64,000 nucleotides of DNA from G963665925 sp963676345 (GCA_963676345.2 CAXXTS010000006.1:62001-126000), one strand, 5' to 3'; positions 42,670 through 51,540 are shown, numbered from the stretch's first letter. Made by a program: numbers and translations. Notes: a model not told the origin generated them from the sequence alone.

Positions 42670-44046
42670 ATGGCAAAGGACAAGCAAAACACGTTTGAAC
42701 GTGACTATTTCATCCAGACAATTGAAAAAATATTTGATCCGGTTCCAGTGCCAATCATATTGATTGATGATGAAATGCGCGTCATTATGGTGAATGATAT
42801 CTTTGCCAAGTACTTGAACTACACAAAAGATGAGATGCTGGGTGAGTGTGTGTTGGATCTGGATTGTTATACACGCTGGCCCCAGGTCTTTGAAAGCAAG
42901 AAACCGGAGATTGCCTGGAAACATAAGTTCGAGAATGGACATACGGCTATTGTACATAGAATCCCTGTCTTAAATGATGACACCAAGATTAAGTATGGCT
43001 TTGGGATGGTTCTTTTTCAGGACATGGAAGAGTTTCAGAGGCTGATTCTTGAAAACAAGCTCCTTGAAGAGCGTGTGCTCTATTATAAAAGAGAACTTGA
43101 GAGCGGACTGAAAAGTCTTTATACCTTTGATAACATCATTGGACGGTCTCGAGAAATACAAGATGTAAAGACACTGGCCCATAAAATATCAAGGACGCAT
43201 TCAAATGTGCTGCTTGTTGGCGAAAGTGGAACGGGCAAGGAAGTTTTTGCCCATGCCATTCATGCCGCCAGCCCACGGAAAAAAGGACCCTTTATTCGAA
43301 TCAACTGCGGTGCCATCCCCCGTGAGCTTCTTGAATCAGAACTTTTCGGATATGAAGGGGGCGCATTCACGGGCTCTTTGAAAAACGGCAAGCGGGGGAA
43401 GTTTGAGCTTGCAGATGGAGGCACACTCTTTTTAGATGAAATAGGAGACTTGCCTCTGGATATGCAGGTGAAACTCCTACGGGTTTTGCAGGAGCGTGAA
43501 ATTACACCGCTGGGAAGTGAAAAGACCAAACATGTGGACGTGCGAATACTCAGTGCCACACATCGTAACTTGGAAGAAATGGTACATGAGGGTCTTTTTA
43601 GAGAAGATTTGTTTTACAGACTCAATGTGATTTCAGTAGAAATTCCACCACTTAGAAAACGTCGTGAGGACATACCAGTTTTCACTAATTACTTGGTGGA
43701 GAAGTTCGTTAAGTCTATGGGCAAACCAATTGAAGGCGTTTGTGAAAAGGTGCACCAGCTTTTCGCCCTGTATGACTGGCCCGGCAATATTAGGGAGCTT
43801 GAAAATGTCATTGAGCGTGCCTTTAATATGGCAGACGGACGGCTTATTCAAGTTGATGATATTCCTGAGAATATTGTTGGAAAGTCAGTCGAGACCATGT
43901 CTTATAAGGCGCAAATGGAAGCCTTTGAACAGATGGTGCTCAAAAAAGCGCTGGCAGAACACAATGGCCATAAGATTCAGGCTGCAAAAAGTCTTCAAAT
44001 GGGCAAGACTGCATTTTACGAAAAAAGCAAGAAGTATGGTCTTTAA
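42670..44046 (+). CDS. Sigma-54-dependent PAS-AAA+ transcriptional activator
   Basis: A 458-residue activator. A PAS domain (about 12-115) starts FDPVPVPIILIDDEMRVIMV. The AAA+ domain (about 145-380) has Walker A GESGTGKEVF, the sigma-54 contact loop GAFTGS, Walker B GGTLFLDEIGDLP and sensor WPGNIREL. A Fis-type helix-turn-helix (HNGHKIQAAKSLQMGKTAFYE) ends it. A GTG eight codons upstream is possible; I chose ATG 42670 with AAAGGTGG ahead. The target is not obvious: I found no -24/-12 element nearby. Confidence 0.85.
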   Translation: MAKDKQNTFERDYFIQTIEKIFDPVPVPIILIDDEMRVIMVNDIFAKYLNYTKDEMLGECVLDLDCYTRWPQVFESKKPEIAWKHKFENGHTAIVHRIPVLNDDTKIKYGFGMVLFQDMEEFQRLILENKLLEERVLYYKRELESGLKSLYTFDNIIGRSREIQDVKTLAHKISRTHSNVLLVGESGTGKEVFAHAIHAASPRKKGPFIRINCGAIPRELLESELFGYEGGAFTGSLKNGKRGKFELADGGTLFLDEIGDLPLDMQVKLLRVLQEREITPLGSEKTKHVDVRILSATHRNLEEMVHEGLFREDLFYRLNVISVEIPPLRKRREDIPVFTNYLVEKFVKSMGKPIEGVCEKVHQLFALYDWPGNIRELENVIERAFNMADGRLIQVDDIPENIVGKSVETMSYKAQMEAFEQMVLKKALAEHNGHKIQAAKSLQMGKTAFYEKSKKYGL

Positions 44047-44079
44047 GAAAATGACATGCAATAAGGGTGAATCTATAAT

Positions 44080-44134
44080 AAAGGGCGTCTGAACAGGTCA
44101 TTCAAGTGAGTGATCTGTCCAGACGCCCTTTTGG
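44080..44134 (+). terminator. Rho-independent terminator after the activator gene
   Basis: AAGGGCGTCTG with inner ACAGGTCA pairs with TGATCTGT and CAGACGCCCTT; a short T-run follows. Confidence 0.85.
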
Positions 44135-44183
44135 GGATATATACCCGCGCATGGATTAGGAACAAGCGCAGCTATGAACGGCT

Positions 44184-45374
44184 TTACGCCGCTTGCTTAG
44201 CAGCAGAGTGGGCTTTAAGTGCACTTGGCTCAGGCAGCGTGAATGAACCAATAAAAAAGGAGGAGGCAATCACGGTGATAAACACAAAGGCTGTCGTAAA
44301 GCTCCCGCCATGTGCATCCACAATGGCACCAAAAATAGTTGGAATAAGGGTTGCGGCAATGTAGCTGATAGACCAGAAAAGACTAAAGGTTACAGATACA
44401 CGCCTTGGTGTCATACCGGGCATTTCTTGAGCTAGGGTCACAAGGGCTGTCATTGGCATAAACATGAAAATGCCCAGCGCAGCAGCACTTATGGCTGCAA
44501 GGGTTTCATTTCCACCTGAAAAGTTAAGGCCAATAACAGATATAAGTTGAATGAGGCCGGAAAATCTGATAATCGGAATACGTTTTTTGACTTTGTTTGA
44601 GTAAATAATCCCGAGGACAGCACCGACAATACCCATAAGAATAACAATCTTGGCCTGTGAAATGCCAGCGCGTGGATAGAAAGTGAACAGTACAATGTAG
44701 AAGGCCAGTAGGCCGGAGTAGGTCAGTGCAAATTTCCAGTTGAAGGGGTCTTTTAGCCCATCTGCAAATGTATAGTTTTCGGTGGTGTCTGCCTTGGCGC
44801 TCTGCTGTGCTTTGGCGCCCTCATATTTGCCGAATACAAGCCAGAGAACAAACATGAGTGCACTCATAATAGAGAATGCTACAAGCGTTTGCTGCCATCC
44901 GCCAAAAATTTTAACGAAGTCGCCGATAAAGAACATTGTAACAGCGGTACCGCTGTTGAAGGCTACAGCGTTAATGCCGTTTACGACAGGGCGTTCGTTT
45001 GGCTCAAACCATTCCATAACAATGGGGTTAAAATAGACGACCATGAGGGCGCCACCAAGACCCATTAGGAATCTTGAAGCCAGTAGAATAGGGTAGTTGG
45101 GTGAAAAAGGCGTTAGAAAGCTTGCACAAATCATGAGAGAAGCAATGCTGAACGCGTTTCGAATGCCAAGTTTGACAATGGTCCATGCCGCTACAGCAGT
45201 CCCTACAATTTTTGCAAGTGTTACAGATGTACTGATAAAGCTGGCTGAAGCTAAACTGGATATGCCCATACTGGACATAATTTCACCCATGAAGGCGGTC
45301 CCCCCTGACCAAGCCATGGCGAAAAGCATATAGCTTAAGAAGAGAATCATTTCAATGAGATATTTACGTTTCAT
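44184..45374 (-). CDS. Major facilitator superfamily transporter
   Basis: A 396-residue membrane protein with 12 hydrophobic segments and MFS-type loops: ASRFLMGLGGALMVVYF in the N-terminal half (motif resembling the substrate-path helix 4) and KVKKRIPIIRFSGL between halves. The overall style is that of CynX/NarK/oxalate-like carriers, but no substrate can be named. AGGAGG precedes the ATG. It is downstream of the alpha/beta hydrolase gene on the same strand with about 110 bases between them, so cotranscription is possible. Confidence 0.8.
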   Translation of the reverse strand: MKRKYLIEMILFLSYMLFAMAWSGGTAFMGEIMSSMGISSLASASFISTSVTLAKIVGTAVAAWTIVKLGIRNAFSIASLMICASFLTPFSPNYPILLASRFLMGLGGALMVVYFNPIVMEWFEPNERPVVNGINAVAFNSGTAVTMFFIGDFVKIFGGWQQTLVAFSIMSALMFVLWLVFGKYEGAKAQQSAKADTTENYTFADGLKDPFNWKFALTYSGLLAFYIVLFTFYPRAGISQAKIVILMGIVGAVLGIIYSNKVKKRIPIIRFSGLIQLISVIGLNFSGGNETLAAISAAALGIFMFMPMTALVTLAQEMPGMTPRRVSVTFSLFWSISYIAATLIPTIFGAIVDAHGGSFTTAFVFITVIASSFFIGSFTLPEPSALKAHSAAKQAA

Positions 45375-45485
45375 AGTATCCTCCTAAAGGAATATTGTTT
45401 TGAACTGAAAGGGTTCATGCATTTTACAAATGTTCAGGAAATCAAGGTAGTGACCTGAGCCTGTGTGTAAGCTTAAGTGACTGTA

Positions 45486-46289
45486 TTAAGTTAAGGCTTC
45501 ATAGGCTTGTGGTTCAAATGGCGCAATGAACCGGCTTAGTGCTTGATTGAAAGCCACTGGGTTTTCAAGCTTTGACATATGGGAGGCCTTTGGAATAATG
45601 CTTAAGACGGACTGCTTGATATGTGTATTGAGATACTGGGCAAATTCAAGTGGTGTAACAGGGTCAAACTCTCCAACAAGAATCAGGGTAGGGGTCTCAA
45701 TGTCAGCATGCACTGCGCGGTAATCGGCCTTTAAAGTAGATTCAGTCGCCTGGGCATAGGGCGCTTGACGGTTGCCTTGGAACATTTGTGTAATTGATTG
45801 AAGTAAGTCATTGTCCACCCCTTTTGCAGTCGCTGCAAGGGCGATTTGAGCCCCGAGTTCTGACATAGGCAGGCGCTTAATTCGGTCCAGTCTTGCTTCA
45901 AGCCCATCTACAGCCATTTCAGGCGGGTAGAATCCGGCAGCATCAGCAAGGGTCATGGTGAGCATGCGTTGTTGTGCAATCATAGTGAGTTCTTGGCAAA
46001 TCAGGCCGCCCATGGATAGGCCGACAAAGTGTGCTGCGTCAATTTTGAGTAAGTCCATAAGGGCGAGAATATCCAAGGCGAATAGATTCATAGTGATGAA
46101 AGTGTCGCCATCTTGACTGCGGGCGTGACCGCGTAAGTCGAGGGAAATCACACGAAAGCTTTTTTCAAAGTAATCCATTTGGTAGCGCCATGAGTCCCCG
46201 TCTTCGCCGAGGCCATGAATAAAAATGATGACAGGTCCATTGCCTCTGTCTTCGTAATATAAGTCGATGTCGTTTACATGTGCAATCAT
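45486..46289 (-). CDS. Alpha/beta hydrolase
   Basis: A 267-residue hydrolase of the haloperoxidase/esterase class. Oxyanion motif HGLGEDGDSW, nucleophile Ser in GLSMGG (about residue 93), acid Asp in VGEFDPVTP and His in KASHMSKLENP complete the triad. No signal peptide. Substrate unknown; small esters or enol-lactones are common in the family. AGAAAGGA precedes the ATG. A 12-base palindrome lies about 55 bases upstream. Confidence 0.85.
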   Translation of the reverse strand: MIAHVNDIDLYYEDRGNGPVIIFIHGLGEDGDSWRYQMDYFEKSFRVISLDLRGHARSQDGDTFITMNLFALDILALMDLLKIDAAHFVGLSMGGLICQELTMIAQQRMLTMTLADAAGFYPPEMAVDGLEARLDRIKRLPMSELGAQIALAATAKGVDNDLLQSITQMFQGNRQAPYAQATESTLKADYRAVHADIETPTLILVGEFDPVTPLEFAQYLNTHIKQSVLSIIPKASHMSKLENPVAFNQALSRFIAPFEPQAYEALT

Positions 46290-46344
46290 AGTTCAAGTCC
46301 TTTCTGAGTCTGTGGCATAATGCCTTTATAAGCTTATCTTGTCT

Positions 46345-46356
46345 TTGACCGGTCAA
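46345..46356. promoter_or_regulatory. Palindrome upstream of the hydrolase gene, possible operator
   Basis: TTGACCGGTCAA, a perfect 12-base palindrome of the kind bound by TetR-family repressors, about 55 bases before the alpha/beta hydrolase start. No matching regulator gene is adjacent. Confidence 0.4.
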
Positions 46357-46715
46357 GTGAATCGACAAGTGTGATGAAACTATATATTGCAAAAGCGATG
46401 CCAACTTTGAAATAGAGCGCTGTAAAGGATTTTTGAAAAGCTCTATCCAAGGTATATCAGTAGTATGGACATTTTCTACTTGTAGGAAGACAGGCGGGGA
46501 AGCTAGGCGGAATTTCCGCTAGTGCGGAAAAAAAGGTTCATTTTAAGATTTTTATAAAGATAGGATGTGCTGATAAAGCACTTTTACTTGATGTTTTACG
46601 GATATACGGAAAGTGTCAAGTGTTTGGATGGTCTGGGATTTAGGCTTATAAAACTGGCACATGCCACAATAAAAAGTGGAACAATTTCTATGTCAAATTT
46701 TTAACGTAAAAGGGG

Positions 46716-46743
46716 TTTACATATTCCTAAACTGTGTTATACT
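46716..46743 (+). promoter_or_regulatory. Promoter of the HndABCD operon
   Basis: TTTACA (46716-46721), 16-base spacer and TATACT (46738-46743). Transcription would start near 46750, within reach of the Rex-like box at 46756. The leader is about 170 bases. Confidence 0.6.
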
Positions 46744-46755
46744 ACTTGTGACTAT

Positions 46756-46773
46756 AAGTTAAAATATTAACAA
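46756..46773. promoter_or_regulatory. Rex-like operator 1 of the Hnd operon
   Basis: AAGTTAAAATATTAACAA fits the Rex consensus TTGTTAANNNNTTAACAA except in the first two bases and shares the 14-base core with the box at 34441. It lies at the expected transcription start, a classic repression position. Confidence 0.75.
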
Positions 46774-46805
46774 GTTGGCTAAGAGTCTCTATTTTCGCTG
46801 GTCTT

Positions 46806-46842
46806 GGAGAAAAAGTCTCCCTGTGGCAGGGAAATATTTTTT
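46806..46842 (+). terminator. Terminator-like hairpin with overlapping alternative stem in the Hnd leader
   Basis: TCCCTG-TGG-CAGGGA (46818-46832) is followed by AATATTTTTT, an intrinsic terminator pattern inside the leader. GGAGA (46806-46810) can instead pair with TCTCC (46816-46820), which shares bases with the terminator stem. Leader attenuation is possible. Confidence 0.45.
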
Positions 46843-46850
46843 GAGATTGC

Positions 46851-46868
46851 TTGTTAAAAAATTAACTA
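46851..46868. promoter_or_regulatory. Rex-like operator 2 of the Hnd operon
   Basis: TTGTTAAAAAATTAACTA matches TTGTTAANNNNTTAACAA at all but one of the fixed positions. It lies about 95 bases downstream of operator 1, so a roadblock or a looped complex is conceivable. Confidence 0.65.
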
Positions 46869-46919
46869 ACTATGAAAAAATGGTCCCCTCTACGACCATT
46901 GAAATGAAGGAGTGATCGT

Positions 46920-47399
46920 ATGAGTAAAGCTTTAACTGCAGAAAATTTTGCTAAACTAGATGCTGTCATCAACGCGCAAAAGGGAAGACGCGGCGCATTA
47001 ATGCCTGTCCTTCATGAGGGTCAGCACATTTTCGGCCACTTGCCAATGAAAGTTCAAAAACACATCTCCCAGGGACTGGAGGTTCCGCTCGCAGAGATTT
47101 ACGGGGTTGTGACATTCTATTCTCAGTTTTCACTGGAGCCAAAAGGACAGTATCATATTGGCGTTTGTCTGGGTACTGCATGCTATGTTAAGGGCGCACA
47201 GGCCTTAATTGATCATATCAGCAGAGACCTCGGCATAGCGGTTGGTAAAACATCGGAAAATGGTAAATTTTCACTTGAAGCAACTAGATGTATTGGTGCC
47301 TGTGGTCTTGCCCCGGTATTAACGGTGAATGAAGATGTTTATGGTCGTCTGGTAGATGGTGACATTCCTGAGATTCTAGATAAGTACAAGAATCTATAA
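46920..47399 (+). CDS. hndA: NAD(P)-linked hydrogenase subunit, NuoE/HydC type
   Basis: A 159-residue [2Fe-2S] subunit. Residues 1-70 form the helical NuoE N-domain (VLHEGQHIFGHLP), then the thioredoxin-like [2Fe-2S] domain with Cys in GVCLGTACYVKG and RCIGACGLAP. AAGGAG precedes the ATG. It is the first of four genes in the order of the Hnd hydrogenase of Desulfovibrio and of electron-bifurcating hydrogenases, and passes electrons to the NuoF-like subunit. Confidence 0.92.
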   Translation: MSKALTAENFAKLDAVINAQKGRRGALMPVLHEGQHIFGHLPMKVQKHISQGLEVPLAEIYGVVTFYSQFSLEPKGQYHIGVCLGTACYVKGAQALIDHISRDLGIAVGKTSENGKFSLEATRCIGACGLAPVLTVNEDVYGRLVDGDIPEILDKYKNL

Positions 47400-47403
47400 A
47401 TGC

Positions 47404-47453
47404 AGATTAAGACAGATTAAGACAGATAAAGATAGATAAAGATAGATAAAACA
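47404..47453. repeat. Five-copy 10-base tandem repeat inside the Hnd operon
   Basis: Two copies of AGATTAAGAC, two of AGATAAAGAT and a final AGATAAAACA in head-to-tail array, right after the hndA stop. A slippage-prone array of unknown effect on spacing or mRNA. Confidence 0.8.
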
Positions 47454-47500
47454 CTTGTAGGGGTTACGATAAATATCAGTTTAACTAAGGAGAATTGACT

Positions 47501-47869
47501 ATGAAATCACTTGCAGAGCTTGCAAAAATCCGTGAAGAAGCACTTAAGAAAGTCAATATCAGAACCGATCGAAAAGGGACGCGTATTGTTGTAGGCATGG
47601 CGACGTGTGGTATTTCAGCAGGTGCGCGACCGGTTCTTGCAGCGCTTATGGATGCAGTTCGTGAAAAGGGGCTTGACTCAGTTGAAGTGACGCAAACAGG
47701 CTGTATTGGTGTGTGTCGTCTTGAACCAATTGTTGAAGTCTATAAAGAAGGTCAGGGCAAGGTGACTTACGTTGAAATGACACCTGAAAAGGCCAAGCGC
47801 ATTATTGAAGAGCACATTGTAGGCGGAAAAGTTGTAACAGAATACATTATCGGTGCAGTTGAGAAATAA
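47501..47869 (+). CDS. hndB: [2Fe-2S] hydrogenase subunit, HndB type
   Basis: A 122-residue thioredoxin-like [2Fe-2S] protein with Cys in MATCGISAGARPV and QTGCIGVCRLEP, the HndB pattern. HndB proteins are auxiliary electron-transfer subunits of NADP- or NAD-linked hydrogenases. AAGGAG precedes the ATG at 47501; a TTG two codons earlier is less likely. It sits between the NuoE-like and NuoF-like genes. Confidence 0.88.
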   Translation: MKSLAELAKIREEALKKVNIRTDRKGTRIVVGMATCGISAGARPVLAALMDAVREKGLDSVEVTQTGCIGVCRLEPIVEVYKEGQGKVTYVEMTPEKAKRIIEEHIVGGKVVTEYIIGAVEK

Positions 47870-47896
47870 ATATCTGCAAAAATGAGGAGGAAGCAC

Positions 47897-49687
47897 ATGG
47901 AACTCGTAAGATCACATGTACTGGTCTGTGGCGGTACGGGCTGTACGTCATCTGGCGCACTGGACATCGAAGCTAAATTTGCGCAGGAGCTGCAAAAGCA
48001 TGATATTGAAAATGAAGTTAAAGTGGTACGAACAGGTTGTTTTGGTCTCTGTGAAGCGGGACCAATCGTCATTGTCTACCCTGAAGGGGCCTTCTACAGC
48101 CGTGTAGAGGCTAAGGATATTGCACGTATAACTGAAGAGCATCTGCTTAAGGGTCGTATTGTAACAGACTTGCTGTATGCAGAGTCTGTAGAAGAAGACC
48201 AAATTAAATCAATCGATGAGGTTGGATTTTATAAAAAGCAAAAACGTGTTGCACTGCGTAACTGTGGTGTCATCAATCCAGAGGTCATTGATGAATATAT
48301 AGCTATGGATGGCTACAAGGCGCTGGGGAAGGCGCTGACTGAAATGACACGCGAAGAAGTTATTGAGCAGATCAAAAGATCAGGACTACGCGGTCGTGGC
48401 GGCGGGGGATTCCCAACCGGTTTGAAATGGCAATTTACCGCTCAGGCAGAGGGCGACCAGAAATTCGTAGCCTGCAATGCGGATGAAGGGGACCCAGGCG
48501 CCTTTATGGACCGTTCCGTCCTTGAAGGCGATCCACATGTCATTATTGAAGCCATGGCGCTTGCAGCCTACGCCGTAGGTGCTGACAAAGGCTACGTGTA
48601 CATCCGTGCAGAGTATCCAATCGCTGTAAACAGACTTAAAATTGCCATTGAGCAAGCACGTGAAATGGGCCTTCTGGGGTCTGACATTTTTGGTTCAGGT
48701 TTTAATTTTGATATGGAAGTCAAACTGGGTGCCGGTGCCTTTGTATGTGGTGAAGAAACCGCACTGATTGCATCCATTGAAGGGGAACGAGGCATGCCGC
48801 GCCCGCGTCCGCCATTCCCAGCACAAAAGGGTATTTTCGGAAAGCCGACACTGCTGAACAATGTGGAAACATACGCAAATGTACCTCAAATCATTCTAAA
48901 TGGTGCAGATTGGTTTTCTGAAATCGGAACAGAACGCTCAAAGGGGACAAAGGTTTTTGCCCTGGGTGGAAAGATTGAAAATACAGGTCTGCTCGAAGTG
49001 CCAATGGGCACAACACTGCGCGAAGTTATCTTTGAAGTCGGCGGTGGGATTCCTAACGGAAAGAAGTTCAAGTCTGTTCAGACAGGTGGGCCGTCAGGAG
49101 GCTGTCTGACCGAAGCTTACCTCGATACACCAATTGACTTTGACAATCTTGTAGAACTGGGCTCTATGATGGGGTCAGGTGGCATGATTGTTATGGATGA
49201 AGACAATTGCATGGTCGATGTGGCGCGCTTCTTCTTAGATTTTACCGTAGACGAGTCTTGTGGTAAGTGTACGCCATGCCGTGAAGGCACAAAGCGTATG
49301 CTTGAAATTCTAGATCGGATTTGTGAAGGTAAGGGAACACTGGCTGATCTCGATAAACTGGAAACACTAAGTCATTCTATTAAAGACTCTGCACTATGTG
49401 GTCTGGGACAGACAGCGCCGAATCCTGTTCTGTCGACACTGGATCATTTCAGAGAAGAGTATCTTGCACACGTTCAGGAAAAGCGCTGTCCGGCAGGTGT
49501 TTGTACAGACCTGCTTCAAATTATCATCGATGATGGTTGTATTGGATGTACAGCGTGTACCCGCGTTTGCCCAGTGGACGCCATTGAAGGTGAGCGTAAG
49601 GAAAAGCATGTTATTGATCAAGATAAATGCATTAAGTGTGGTGCGTGTATCGATAAATGTCCGGTTAAAGTCATTGTTAAAAAGTAG
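47897..49687 (+). CDS. hndC: NAD(P)-linked hydrogenase flavoprotein, NuoF/HydB type
   Basis: A 596-residue subunit. An N-terminal [2Fe-2S] thioredoxin-like domain (CGGTGCTSSG, RTGCFGLCEAGP) precedes the NuoF core: FMN/NADH loops GRGGGGFPTGLKW and NADEGDPGAFMDRS, GEETALIASIEG, and the [4Fe-4S] site ESCGKCTPCREGTKR. Two ferredoxin clusters end it (CIGCTACTRVCPVDAI, CIKCGACIDKCPVKVI). This is the site of NAD(P)H oxidation and, in bifurcating enzymes, of flavin-based bifurcation. GAGGAGG precedes the ATG. Confidence 0.93.
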   Translation: MELVRSHVLVCGGTGCTSSGALDIEAKFAQELQKHDIENEVKVVRTGCFGLCEAGPIVIVYPEGAFYSRVEAKDIARITEEHLLKGRIVTDLLYAESVEEDQIKSIDEVGFYKKQKRVALRNCGVINPEVIDEYIAMDGYKALGKALTEMTREEVIEQIKRSGLRGRGGGGFPTGLKWQFTAQAEGDQKFVACNADEGDPGAFMDRSVLEGDPHVIIEAMALAAYAVGADKGYVYIRAEYPIAVNRLKIAIEQAREMGLLGSDIFGSGFNFDMEVKLGAGAFVCGEETALIASIEGERGMPRPRPPFPAQKGIFGKPTLLNNVETYANVPQIILNGADWFSEIGTERSKGTKVFALGGKIENTGLLEVPMGTTLREVIFEVGGGIPNGKKFKSVQTGGPSGGCLTEAYLDTPIDFDNLVELGSMMGSGGMIVMDEDNCMVDVARFFLDFTVDESCGKCTPCREGTKRMLEILDRICEGKGTLADLDKLETLSHSIKDSALCGLGQTAPNPVLSTLDHFREEYLAHVQEKRCPAGVCTDLLQIIIDDGCIGCTACTRVCPVDAIEGERKEKHVIDQDKCIKCGACIDKCPVKVIVKK

Positions 49688-49730
49688 ATGCAGTTATAGC
49701 GATCACTGCGGATTCTAAAGAGGTGAAATA

Positions 49731-51482
49731 ATGGATAACGTTACGTTGAAAATTAACGGCATGACGATAGAAGTACCATCAAGCTATACGGTTCTGGAAG
49801 CTGCAAGAGAAGCGGGCATCCATATTCCAACGCTCTGTTACTTAAAAGGGCTCAACGAAGTAGGAGCATGCCGTGTGTGTGTTGTCGAAGTAGAAGGTGC
49901 ACGCACACTTCAAGCTTCATGTGTGCTTCCTGTACGCGAAGGCATGGAAGTAAAGACAAATACAAAGCGTGTCAGAGCGTCTCAAAAGATGACAACAGAG
50001 CTCCTGCTTGCCAATCATAACAGAGAGTGCCTGACGTGTTCAAGAAGCCAAAACTGTGAGCTTCAAAACCTTTCAGAGGAACTGGGTATTGAGCAGGTGC
50101 GCTTTGAAGGGGTAAAGCGCGAAGCGAAAATTGACAACCAGTCTTTTTCAATTGTAAGAGACACAAGCAAATGCATACTTTGTGGACGCTGTGTTTCGGC
50201 TTGTAAAAAATCACAGGGACTGGGGATTTTAGATTTCCAAAACCGCGGGTTTGAAACAACGGTTGGCCCAGCTTTTGATGTGTCAATGGCAGACGCCCCT
50301 TGTGTGTACTGTGGACAGTGTATGATTGTATGCCCGGTTGCGGCCCTGCGTGAAAAGACAGATATTGAGCGTGTTTGGGAGGCCATTGAAAACCCGGATA
50401 TTCATGTTGTGGCGCAGACTGCACCGGCAGTACGTGCGGCGCTTGGAGAAATGTTTGGCCTTAAAATTGGCACCCGTGTAACAGGTAAAATGGTTGCTGC
50501 AATCAGACGCCTTGGTGTAGACCGAATTTATGATACAGATTTTGGTGCGGATTTAACGATTATGGAAGAGGGCCATGAGCTACTTCACCGCATTCAAAAC
50601 GGTGGAAAGCTACCGATGATCACATCGTGTTCACCGGGTTGGGTGCGTCATGCTGAGTTTAACTACCCAGACTTCCTAGACAACCTATCGACGTGTAAGT
50701 CGCCAGCGCAAATGTTTGGTGCAATTACCAAGTCCTATTATGCCCAGAAGCATGGTGTGGATCCATCGAAAATATTTGTACTTTCATTTATGCCGTGTAC
50801 ATCCAAGAAGTCTGAAGCTGCAAGAGAAGAGCTCAAGGTGGAAGGTTTAAGGGATGTAGATGCAGTTATTACAACAAGAGAACTTGCTAAAATGATTAAA
50901 CAAGCACGTCTGGATTTTGTTTCACTTCCAGATGAAGATTTTGATAGAGATTATATGGGTGACTACACGGGTGCCGGTGTTATATTCGGTGCGACAGGCG
51001 GCGTCATGGAAGCAGCCCTTAGAACGGTAGCAGACATTTTAACAGGCGAAGACCTTAAAGACATCGAGTACGGTTCTGTACGCGGTATCGAGGGCATTAA
51101 AGAAGCGACAATTGAAATTGCAGGGATGGAAATCAGTGTTGCCCTGGCACACTCTACAGCGGAAGCATCAAAATTACTTGATAAGGTGCGAAGCGGTGAA
51201 AAATCATATCATTTCATAGAAATCATGGGTTGCTCAGGTGGATGCGTATGCGGTGGCGGACAGCCTCAAGTACCATCACAAATACTCAACAGCGGCATTG
51301 ATGTCCGCGTTGAACGTGCTAAGGCGCTTTATGAAGAAGACACGGTTAAGGCCATTAGAAAGTCGCATCAGAATCCTATGATTAAGGCACTTTATAAAGA
51401 CTTCTTGGGTGAGCCAAATTCACATAAGGCACATCAACTGCTGCATACGCACTACGTTGCACGTGAAAAATATGACATATAG
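49731..51482 (+). CDS. hndD: [FeFe] hydrogenase catalytic subunit, HndD/HydA type
   Basis: A 583-residue subunit: N-terminal plant-type [2Fe-2S] domain (Cys in TLCYLKGLNEVGACRVC), His-containing cluster region HNRECLTCSRSQNC, two [4Fe-4S] motifs (CILCGRCVSACKKSQG, CVYCGQCMIVCPVAA), then the H-cluster domain with TSCSPGW (about 298), FMPCTSKKSE (about 352) and MGCSGGCVCGGGQP (about 498). The first loop has Ser where TSCCPGW enzymes have Cys, and the last has CSGGC rather than CPGGC. It makes or uses H2 with the three upstream subunits, probably coupling NADH and ferredoxin. Confidence 0.92.
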   Translation: MDNVTLKINGMTIEVPSSYTVLEAAREAGIHIPTLCYLKGLNEVGACRVCVVEVEGARTLQASCVLPVREGMEVKTNTKRVRASQKMTTELLLANHNRECLTCSRSQNCELQNLSEELGIEQVRFEGVKREAKIDNQSFSIVRDTSKCILCGRCVSACKKSQGLGILDFQNRGFETTVGPAFDVSMADAPCVYCGQCMIVCPVAALREKTDIERVWEAIENPDIHVVAQTAPAVRAALGEMFGLKIGTRVTGKMVAAIRRLGVDRIYDTDFGADLTIMEEGHELLHRIQNGGKLPMITSCSPGWVRHAEFNYPDFLDNLSTCKSPAQMFGAITKSYYAQKHGVDPSKIFVLSFMPCTSKKSEAAREELKVEGLRDVDAVITTRELAKMIKQARLDFVSLPDEDFDRDYMGDYTGAGVIFGATGGVMEAALRTVADILTGEDLKDIEYGSVRGIEGIKEATIEIAGMEISVALAHSTAEASKLLDKVRSGEKSYHFIEIMGCSGGCVCGGGQPQVPSQILNSGIDVRVERAKALYEEDTVKAIRKSHQNPMIKALYKDFLGEPNSHKAHQLLHTHYVAREKYDI

Positions 51483-51540
51483 GTGGTTGCTCTATCACAC
51501 TATATAGCCAGCACAAACCAGGCCATGGTCTGCTGGACGA

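Larger units (their letters stand above)
46290..46919. other. Divergent region between the hydrolase and the Hnd operon
   Basis: It holds the palindrome at 46345, a short hairpin TTTCCGC/GCGGAAA (46513-46530) with no T-run in either useful direction, the Hnd promoter, two Rex-like boxes and a terminator-like hairpin in the Hnd leader. No gene is seen. Confidence 0.6.

Noticed and set aside
42000..46300. A sigma-54 promoter (-24/-12) for the PAS-AAA+ activator
   Set aside because: I looked for TGGCAC-N5-TTGC near mgsA, the MFS gene and the hydrolase and saw none.
46513..46530. TTTCCGC/GCGGAAA hairpin as a terminator
   Set aside because: It has no T-run in a direction that would end either flanking gene, and both flanking genes point away from it.
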